64,000 nucleotides of DNA, taken from NCBI GenBank assembly GCA_032622095.1, contig CP136064.1, forward strand, positions 39,544,426-39,608,425, given 5' to 3'. The stretch comes from Siphonodentalium dalli. Its lineage: Eukaryota > Mollusca > Scaphopoda > Gadilida > Siphonodentaliidae. Each line of letters opens with the position of its first letter. Position 1 is the first letter of the stretch. The notes below the pieces were generated by a model. It did not search any database and was not told where the DNA came from. It saw only the letters and a program-made list of their open reading frames with translations. Positions 55,790 to 64,000 of this stretch are shown one piece after another. A program made the position numbers and the translations under genes.

Positions 55790-56150
55790 AAACAGAAAGA
55801 ATAGTCAAATATAGACATACCTTGTTCTTACACCAATCAGAAATATGGCATAAACAGTATGTTATTGTCAGTTTTCCCCTTTGTTATGTAAACAAAAGCA
55901 AAAACCGTTACGTTACCTGGATTATATATGGATATGGTAAACATAAAGAGCGTTTTTGTTACTGTCTTCCTGATATGGAATTAATAAAGAGCGTTTATAT
56001 CATTTGTGTGTGATTAACCAATATAATTGCGCTGTGTTATGTAAACAGAAGCACAACTTCTGTAACACGAGCAGGCTCTTGTTTACGTACACCATCGTAC
56101 GTCTTGACGACAATATACTATTTACGCGCTGATTATGTTTGGCATATGAA
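55790..56150. repeat. Conserved leader with paired AACGCTCTTT motifs between divergent ORF starts
   Basis: Inverse match of 23405-23760: GTAAACAAAAGCAAAAACCG, two AAAGAGCGTTT motifs about 45 bp apart, and GAGCAGGCTCTTGTTTACG. On its right, 56160-56235 (TTCCTTCTGTTGATGGCGAT, AACGAACGCCGCCCGTGCC) resembles the ORF start region again but pointing away. Confidence 0.55.
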
Positions 56151-56239
56151 CAAAACTATATATATTTTAATATTCCTTCTGTTGATGGCGATTTGAACAA
56201 ATATGAATAATCCTGCAACGAACGCCGCCCGTGCCATTA

Positions 56240-56800
56240 ATTAGTATTGGGTGAGGTAAAATGTTACTCTGCGTAGGGATCTGCGGCAAAAACAAGATCT
56301 GGTATACTATGAACCATACCATCTGAGTGATCCTGCTGAGGCTAACTAGTACATGTGTAGGTAATCTCTCATGGAAAATTGCGCAATATAACATCTATTA
56401 TTGAATGTTACGAACTGCGACAGTCCAAGCAAGTGTCGACGCAATAGATTACAGTCTTTATATGCGTTCTGGGCATAGCTTAGGGGACATAACAAACCAC
56501 AGAATCGTTCCAATTAATTTCTCGTGATCGCGAACCACCCACGCAGTCATCACGGATGATTTCGATAATTGGCCGGCTGTCACGCGAACCAGTTCTATTC
56601 ACCTTAATAAGAAACGTCCACAGGAATATATCAAGTTACGAGATGGAACACCAGAGCGAGTGTTCGCGTCGCACGCACATACATATACAGTATACGCGTA
56701 CCATCTTAAATACACCGTGCATCAATATATCTGACAGCACACAACGACAGCATGTATTTAGTCAGCAGGAAATTAATGAGACCTCAACTATAATCCCATC
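56240..56800. other. No gene recognised
   Basis: Follows the second, decayed ORF-start copy. No family recognised. Confidence 0.4.
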
Positions 56801-57568
56801 CATGTGAGGTATAGTAATAACCATGTGAGGTATAGTAATAACCATGTGAGGTATAGTAATAACCATGTGAGGTATAGTAATAACCATGTGAGGTATAGTA
56901 ATAACCATGTGAGGTATAGTAATAACCATGTGAGGTATAGTAATAACCAGACACATCGGTCGGATTCAACTATAATCCCATCCATGTGAGGTATAGTAAT
57001 AACCATGTGAGGTATAGTAATAACCATGTGAGGTATAGTAATAACCATGTGAGGTATAGTAATAACCATGTGAGGTATAGTAATAACCAGACACATCGAT
57101 CGGATTCAACTATAATCCCATCCATGTGAGGTATAGTAATAACCATGTGAGGTATAGTAATAACCATGTGAGGTATAGTAATAACCATGTGAGGTATAGT
57201 AATAACCATGTGAGGTATAGTAATAACCATGTGAGGTATAGTAATAACAATGTGAGGTATAGTAATAACCATGTGAGGTATTGTAATAACCATGTGAGGT
57301 ATAGTAATAACCATGTGCGGTATAGTAATAACCATGTGAGGTATAGTAATAACCAGACACATCGGTCGGATTCAACTATAATCCCATCCATGTGAGGTAT
57401 AGTAATAACCATGTGAGGTATAGTAATAACCATGTGAGGTATAGTAATAACCATGTGAGGTATAGTAATAACCATGTGAGGTATAGTAATAACCAGACAC
57501 ATCGGTCGGATTCAACTATAATCCCATCCATGTGAGGTATAGTAATAACCAGACACATCGGTCGGATT
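56801..57568. repeat. 21-bp minisatellite with higher-order structure
   Basis: The unit CATGTGAGGTATAGTAATAAC is arranged in blocks of 7, 5, 11, 5 and 1 copies. Each block ends with the same ~35-bp linker (CAGACACATCGGTCGGATTC, AACTATAATCCCATC). The final linker ends the array at 57568. Only a few units carry substitutions. Repeat-coded frames are by-products. Confidence 0.97.
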
Positions 57569-57719
57569 CATTCTTTTTTTTGGGGTATGCTTAAGCATGC
57601 TATAGCGAATTTAAAAACAAACTGGTTAAAACCTTAGGGGCATGTTATAACTCAAAACTATCACCAAGTATTCATAGTAATAATTTTGATCCCCATGAAA
57701 AACGTAAAATTCCCTGGCA

Positions 57720-57923
57720 CTAAACCTACAAAATAAGTATGTTAAAGAATATAAGAAAAAATTATTAAAATTGTAAAAAATAATAACAAATGATGAACAA
57801 TTGTTAGGCCAATGCATTCTCTTATATATGCGAGGCGACCTATGGTCGACTCGCATATATAAGAGAATGCATTGGCACAAGGTATATGGGTTGATACAAA
57901 AATCTGACCTGGCACTGAAAGGG
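57720..57923. mobile_element. Single-palindrome element with a fourth kind of outer end
   Basis: One intact 69-bp palindrome (57809-57877) and the AT-rich spacer (GTTAAAGAATATAAGAAAAA) are followed by CACAAGGTATATGGG and an end reading CTGACCTGGCACTGAAAGGG, then TTAA (57924-57927). This right end matches neither the CCCTTTACCCAAC nor the CCCTGTCACGACGG family. No left palindrome or left TIR was found. Confidence 0.65.
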
Positions 57924-57929
57924 TTAAAC

Positions 57930-58508
57930 CTGGGTACTGCAAGTCTGAGTGACGCATTCGTCATCTCTGGTTTAAACCTGGTCCAGCCAACCTGATTGTT
58001 TAACAGTAGTTTCTCTATATCGTCCGGCTCAATAATCGTACTCTCCTGCTGTGGACCGTCGTGTTCTATAGACAGCGCAAATCGGTAATTACGACAACGA
58101 ACATATTTTGATTGGAAATTTTTAACAAGATGTGCTCACGCCTGCAAAGAGTGTGGGGATAAGTTTGTTTGTCCTGTGTCGATTGCGATTATTTTTTGCG
58201 TTTTATAACCTTCAACCGGCAATTAAAGCATATCATTCGACGGCCAAGCTAAACCATGGTTGGGGAGTCTAGACTTTAGATGACGAATCCGTCTTTTCTA
58301 GACCACGGTTTAAATGGGTCAAACTGGACATAATATAGATTGGCGGGGTGTCTATATACATGAGAGAGTGGCGGCTTCGTATGATCGTGTCACAATTGAG
58401 CCATTCCCACACATAAGCGTGCTCTTGTTCGCTTTAGTTGAGGGTGTGCCAATTACCATATACTACCATAACCATATACTGCTTGTGTGCCGCCTGGTAA
58501 CTGGGTAG
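57930..58508. other. No gene recognised
   Basis: Short motifs such as GGTTTAAACCTGG and GATGACGAATCCG recur here and near 24207 and 59165, hinting at another decayed element. Confidence 0.4.
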
Positions 58509-58509
58509 T

Positions 58510-59105
58510 TTGTTTGCATGGTATCTCACCGAATCAGCTAGCCACTGGTATAATAGCGACTACTCAGAAAGAGTATGCACCCTTTGCAAGTCAGAACTCG
58601 GAGATGAATTCCACCTTGTCCTGAAATGTGAATTTCTAAATGTCCTCAGAATTAAATTTATCAAGCCGTATTACTTCAGAAGACCAAATGTTCTTAAACT
58701 ACAGCAGCTCTTTACTTCCCGCAATAATCACACGATCAGAAACATTTCACTATTTATAAAGAAAGCCCTAGAAATTGTTTTGCACTCCTGAGGCTATGAT
58801 TAATGCACCACGATATATAAATATATATGAAAAATCTAAAATAGTCGTGTTAAAAGACAGTTGACTCCCACAACACCAGACCCACTTACTTTAAACGCCA
58901 TATCTGATAGCTATACCCTCAATCAATATACAATGTACATGTAGTACACTAATAACTCCAACCTATATTGCGTGTATTGTGTATGTATATTATGTCACCT
59001 CACATTTATATCACATTTATATTATGTATTATGTACATTGTTTGAAATTGAATCGCCTGTTATGTCAAATGCGACGAAAGGCGTAATAAACATCTGAATC
59101 TGACT
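58510..59105 (+). pseudogene. 5'-truncated LINE: pol C terminus plus 3' UTR
   Basis: The frame 58510-58791 (93 codons) contains ERVCTLCKSELGDEFHLVLKC, a C-x2-C-x8-H-x4-C zinc knuckle near residues 23-40. After FLNVLRIKFIKPYY comes a helical tail with FIKKALEI, typical of the end of LINE pol in molluscs, fish and cnidarians. The stop (58789-58791) is followed by a ~300-bp 3' UTR ending GGCGTAATAAACATCTGAAT plus CTGACTGAA. The frame is intact, but without RT or endonuclease the copy cannot move. Confidence 0.8.
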
Positions 59106-59984
59106 GAACGACCACAAATGCCCCCCTTAGACCCGGAATGGCTGGACCGTCAATGTAGGTTTAAACCAGGTTTGATGACGAATCCGGCCATCGACTTTCA
59201 AACGACGTTGACTTTTGTTCATGCAGGCGCGAAAAAGACAAGAGATCGCGCATTATAAGTAACAATTGTCATTCTCGTTCGACACTTAATAGTTGATCAA
59301 GGACTTCTCCATAGTGGGTGAACGTAAATGAATTGTAATAACATATATACATGTCATTTAATATGAAATTTAATAGACCTGACCAAAGTAATGTTGACAC
59401 AAACTGGCGCACATAACAAAATATTATCTTGAATATGATCTGATAAATGAACAATTCAAACTTAAATTTGCATATCAAGGAATGCTCTCAAAATAAATCT
59501 GACCAAAACGTTTGAAACTAAAGTAAAACCTCTCCACAATGGTTGCAATAAAAACTCTTCCAAACATTGTATCTGGAAACAAATGCACATTCAATTTATG
59601 AAGTTCATTTGAATGTTACTCTTGCTCACCTACTACTAGAATATTTTCGACTGGGTGCGAAACAAGACCACTCTAGTATAGTCTTAATTCGCATTGCATC
59701 CGGTGCCTAACAGTATATATCTAAGGAAGAGGAAATCCTCATTTGAAGGATGGCCATATGCATTTTAAGCCTAGTTGTTTCAACTCTTTCACAGTTGATG
59801 GTAGGTACATGGTACTTGTTTAGAACATTATCCTCAAAATGTATTAATAATACGACTGCATCTGTGTCATTTTGACTCATTTGTGTATCACCGGCGTATT
59901 TTAGTTCAATGTAACATTTCCCACAATGTGAGGGTTTTTACTGTAAATTGAAGCGAACAACATCCAATTATGAGCTATATCACA
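59106..59984. other. No recognisable feature
   Basis: Unassigned AT-rich sequence apart from GATGACGAATCCGGCCATC near 59172. Confidence 0.45.
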
Positions 59985-60612
59985 GCCGATCCTGCTAATT
60001 TGCTATGCTGCTGGTGGGTCCTGCTAATTTGCTATGCTGCTGGTGGGTCCTAATTTGCTATGCTGCTGGTGGGTCCTGTTAATTTGCTATGCTGCTGGTG
60101 GGTACTGCTAATTTGCTATGCTGCTGGTGGGTCCTGCTAATTTGCTATGCTGTTGGTGGGTTCTGCTGAATTGCCATTATGCTTGTTAGGCAAACTGATG
60201 CTGTTGAGAAAATGTACCGTTATTGTTTTCTGAAGTTTTGGCTTATCTGAGCGAAACGAAGAAAATACAGTGTATGTAGACATTTAACAACCGATATACT
60301 TTTAAATGTTTCAACAATGGCAGCGCTGGTGCTTGTAAAACAACAAGAATCGTCCTCTTGATTATGGTCGGTTGGCAACAACCAACACACATTATTAAAC
60401 TATTTTATCACATATATATTTTTGAATGTTTTATACACGTAACGGCTTTTCCTCGATTCAGTTAGATTAGCAAAACACCGCGAAAATGACAACTTTAGAA
60501 AAAATAAAGGTACTTTTTCTAACAAAATCGCTTTTACCTACCAGCATCATAGCAATTCGGCATGACCCACTGGTCGGCATCATAGTAAGTTAGCAGGACC
60601 ACTTAATCAGAG
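59985..60612. mobile_element. TIR element, GGTCCTGCTAATTTGCTATG family, copy 4
   Basis: The left arm carries six tandem units (see 59992-60165), then GATGCTGTTGAGAAAATGTA and CCGTTATT. The right arm has AAAACACCGCGAAAATGACA, AGGTACTTTTTC, TACCAGCATCATAGCAATTC and GTTAGCAGGACCACTTA. The interior shares AACCAACACACATTATTAA-like AT-rich DNA. No coding sequence. Confidence 0.75.
59992..60165. repeat. 29-bp subterminal tandem repeat, 6 units
   Basis: GGTCCTGCTAATTTGCTATG plus CTGCTGGTG repeats six times inside the left arm. One unit lacks CTGC. The right arm has only two such units. Confidence 0.92.
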
Positions 60613-60649
60613 TAGAGCTATATATTGCTTCTGATGTATGGGTACGATA

Positions 60650-61160
60650 CATATACTGATAGAGATGTATGTTATTTATAATGTTATAAATTATATGACT
60701 ATATGTTATGACTGCCTTTCGAAGAAAAGAAATAACAAAGGTGTCCACGTTTTCATTGTGAATAGACAAGACTGTTATTTATAACAGTTATAAATTATAT
60801 AACTATATATTATCACTGCCTTTCGAAGAAAAGAAATAACAAAAGTTTCTACGTTTTCATTGTGATTAGACCAGACTGTTATTTACAATGTTACAAATTA
60901 TATGACTATCTTTCGAAGAAAAGAAATAACAAAAGTTTCCACGTTTTCATTGTGTAGAGACAAGACTGTTATTTATAATGTTATAAATTATATGACTATA
61001 TGTTATGACTGCCTTTCGAAGAAAAGAAATAAGAAAAATTTCTACGTTTTTATTGTGATTAGACAAGACTGTTATTTACAATGTTACAAATTATATGACT
61101 ATCTTTCGAAGAAAAGAAATAACAAAAGTTTCCACGTTTTCATTGTGATTAGACCAGACT
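60650..61160 (+). repeat. Tandem array, five ~91-106-bp units
   Basis: Each unit has TTATATGACTAT, CTTTCGAAGAAAAGAAATAA, ACGTTTTCATTGTG and GACTGTTATTTA. Units alternate between a long form (with ATGTTATGACTGC) and a short form lacking it. The 137-codon frame 60902-61315 arises from the array. Confidence 0.9.
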
Positions 61161-61164
61161 CACA

Positions 61165-62159
61165 TATACGCAATGTGGAGGTGCTGACGCACAGTCGGGA
61201 AATAATTTGGAAACATGCAAAAAGAGCAAACAACCAAAACGAGATAACCATAAGACATCGTAGAATGAGCCAGACTCTCTCGAGGTTATCAAACTATCCA
61301 ATATTTGGTTTGTAGCTACGCAAAACACACCAAAGAATTGATTCTGCAGAATCAAGTCGTTACCAAACTCCGATATTGATTAGAGTTATCCTGGGAATTC
61401 CCGGATGCAAATCGAATCCACCTACCTTATTTTGTCGCCTGCTTTCTTAAAACTCACATAAAAATCACAACAAAACCACGTGTTCTTAGTGACCTCGCAC
61501 AAATGACATACACAGTTACAATCCTTCGATTTGTCCTGGAAGCAGACAGTCACAGAATTACAAAGCAATCGTCCAACTTATCGATCCAACAGCGTTTTAT
61601 CTCGCCCTTATTCCCAAGTAGGAAACAGTGTCGCGTGCTTTCCTTGCAGGCGATTTTCCCCATTAGACTTGATTTACTTATCCATGGTGAGACATGGAAC
61701 ATCGTCGGATTATCTAAGTATCCGCCGGATGGGGTTTCCACGGTGCCGCAAGCATATGAAGAGTATCTACATAACCAACAATCATGCGGTATACTGCTGT
61801 AGATCGATACTATATAGGCCCAGTCTTTGAATGTGCACGGGACGGTCTTTTGAAATGTTGGCTGCATTATATTGAACATTGATGTCCAATACAGTATACT
61901 GGAGTAGCAACTAGATCACAGAATTGCACTGCCGAGCCTATTTAAAATGACACTTGTATGGATATTCAGTGGAATAGTATTGGCCCCACCACAAGATTCC
62001 GTTCCGGTGATGATCGATTATCATGCATTCATGATTCGTACCATTTCACTGGTCATAAAGTCATCATGCACGGATAGAATATTTGATAAACAAATTGATG
62101 ACGCGGGAGTGTGTCCACACTTGATATAACATATATAGGAGCCATCACTCTCACTCTTA
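61165..62159. other. No gene recognised
   Basis: Overlapping frames of about 100 codons at 61503-61879 on both strands have no recognisable family. Confidence 0.4.
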
Positions 62160-62345
62160 CACCAAGTAAACCATAGTCAGAAATTGTAACGCCCTCAAGA
62201 TCATATTATTAGCCATATATATAAATTATAATATAAACTATATTGGTTCATGAATGCACCACCTCAGAATTCTGCTAAGACAACTAATCCTTCAAATGAT
62301 TACAACAACTACGGTTTATTACTGCAGGTTTCTCATTCACCACAC
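62160..62345. repeat. Dispersed repeat, ACAAGAAAACCAT family, copy 4
   Basis: Shares CCATAGTCAGAAATTGTAAC, GATCATATTATTAGCCATA and CAACTAATCCTTCAAATGAT with copies 1-3; its left edge reads ACCAAGTAAACC. Confidence 0.65.
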
Positions 62346-64000
62346 CAGAAAGCCTCTAAATGCGGACCAAAATATACTAATATACTTCGCAATACGGCCT
62401 TTATTTTACATTCCAACTGAGACATACTTCATTAGCAAAGTTAGCTGTTATATTATAGTGGCCCAGCTATTGTTCGTACCTAATTATCAAAAGCAATTGA
62501 CGCGGTCATAAAAGTTACATATTGCAACAATGGGACATTCGCGAAGATACCTCCGCGAAAACCGGAAATGTGTTGTCCTGCAAGATTTCCCCAACGCTCC
62601 ATAGCTTCATTGATACGGCCAGATCAGCCTTACTACAATTTCCTAAAATAACTCGCATCGTGAAACCAGATATTGTGTTGTCCTGCGATATATCCCCAAC
62701 GCTCCATTGGCACGACCAGAACAGCGAATCAGTAAACACACATCGGGCGTAATGATGCGTATATAAAGTATTTTATTTTTAAATCATTACTAATTATGCT
62801 ATATTGTCTATAGCGGAGTTGATTTGGGGTCTCAATCGGACACCTCGTTACTTTCCGTCGATGCCACCGAACGTACGCTCGGAAAAACACATTGTATATG
62901 ATATAGGTAAATGCCTTTGCCCTTTTGAATATTCGTATATTACTGAGCACTCATCTTCGATTGTGTGATGACTGTACAAAAATAAGTCTCTTCGCCTATA
63001 TCCATATATTTGGAGTGTTGAAAACTCTCCTCTATAAATAATATTTTGCTATTTCGTTATGTTGACTTTGGCATACATATTTCAATCGCGCCTGGAGTAG
63101 GTGGAATATCTCTACCTGACATCTACAGGTATATATGGCATTATATAATGTTGTTGTAACATTTTCGTAAATGAAACACGACTGAATTGGAAAATTGTAG
63201 CCACAACATATCATATAATATTATATATCTATTATATTTGCTATTTACTACGCCCTCTATGGGTGTTTTCTGTGAAGGTATTTTTGACGTGCCAATGGAG
63301 CTATGGAGATAAAAGTGACTGAATACGTACTTCGGTTTTTGCGTTCCTGAAGAGGGAGCATCTCGTCGAGATGTTTATTCACGTATGGCTTTGCGGTTGT
63401 CCCGTCTCGACATGGTTTATTTTACGATTATATGTAATTTAATGACAGAGATTGTCCACATGTATAGCGTAGTCTTAGACTCACTCGCCGTCACACCCAC
63501 TTGGCAAACAAGGTCAAAGTGACAATTGCATAATTTTGATTGAAATCATAGGCGAAGGATGGGAGTGAGTATCGATCCACTTGAAATTTCCAACGGCACC
63601 CCTTGATTCTTGATATATACACACACCGATGTTTATCACAGGTAAACTACCAACTTTGGCCGAATAGATCCTTAAATTCCACAAATTAGTAAATGACATT
63701 TTCTCACATTACTAATTTTAGGAGTTATACATGTGTACTTTCGGGGGAAGAACTTTTCTTCGAAGATTTGACCATTCTCCTCTGAGATAACGTCAACTAC
63801 TCCTCGTGCTGACTTCCACATTGTACGTCCATTGTCGCTCTGCATGTATCACTTCTATTATATGGGTGGCTTAGATTCCGCGATGTTCGATAACATAATG
63901 ACAACAAACACTAACCGCTACCCGATGCACATTTTATAAAATGCCATTGCCCACCGTGCTCGTGACCATGCACAGGAATTAGTGACAAGCAAAGTTCTAT
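62346..64000. other. No recognisable feature
   Basis: A short direct repeat (ATTGTGTTGTCCTGC/TATTTCCCCAACGCTCCAT) near 62570-62605 and 62672-62706 is the only structure. Frames up to 85 codons are not supported. Confidence 0.45.

Noticed and set aside
56762-57558. Repeat-coded frames (VITIPHM, GYYYTSH, WLLLYLT)
   Set aside because: All are phases of the second 21-bp minisatellite.
56801-57568. CRISPR array
   Set aside because: Repeats are contiguous 21-bp units with identical linkers, not repeat-unique-spacer, and the genome is an animal's.
60902-61315. 137-codon frame with internal repeats
   Set aside because: Generated by the tandem array at 60650-61160; not conserved outside it.
61503-61879. 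Overlapping ~100-codon frames on both strands
   Set aside because: No recognisable motif on either strand; mutual antisense frames cannot both be genes and neither is favoured.

Overview
This is a gene-poor, AT-rich stretch of an animal nuclear genome. There are no operons, ribosome-binding sites, CRISPR arrays or bacterial genes. The one convincing intact host gene is a single-exon Ras-family GTPase on the minus strand (17096-17755) that matches the RASL10A/RASL10B group. The GTPase, K02A2.6/Mag-like Ty3/gypsy pol, LINE fragments of the type common in molluscs and other lophotrochozoans, a tRNA-derived SINE with an (AATC)n tail, and many short TTAA-flanked elements fit an invertebrate, probably a mollusc or relative. 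That placement is inference; no species can be named from the sequence.

Nearly everything else recognisable is transposon-derived. Left part (1-9.3 kb): a tandem TE repeat, a 1.06-kb inverted-repeat element, LINE and hAT transposase fossils, and the 3' half of a Ty3/gypsy element whose 3' LTR is split by a TTAA-flanked element. 9.3-17 kb: foldbacks and further TTAA elements, two of them abutting on one shared TTAA. 17-19.6 kb: the GTPase gene and featureless upstream DNA. 19.6-33.5 kb: SINEs, head-to-tail degenerate repeats with AC/AG microsatellites, a 1.1-kb TIR element with a matching empty site elsewhere in the window, double-hairpin hAT-type elements with 8-bp target duplications, and a 5'-truncated LINE that split a 36-bp tandem array. 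33.7-48.8 kb: several minisatellites, local duplications, mariner-type foldbacks and LINE remnants. 48.8-64 kb: more double-palindrome elements, a dispersed repeat with unknown ORFs, a higher-order 21-bp minisatellite, a LINE 3' end and a TIR element with subterminal 29-bp repeats.

The most striking signal is a 69-bp near-perfect palindrome (33-bp arms, 3-bp loop, one conserved mismatch). It occurs about two dozen times, normally as an inverted pair around an AT-rich spacer. The same core sits inside four different sets of outer ends: TTAA/CCCTTTACCCAAC, TTAA/CCCTGTCACGACGG, TGTGACCCGCC, and a single-hairpin version near 57.8 kb. A conserved core within non-homologous ends suggests a module that moved between, or recruited, different terminal repeats. 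No function beyond non-autonomous mobility can be shown from sequence alone.
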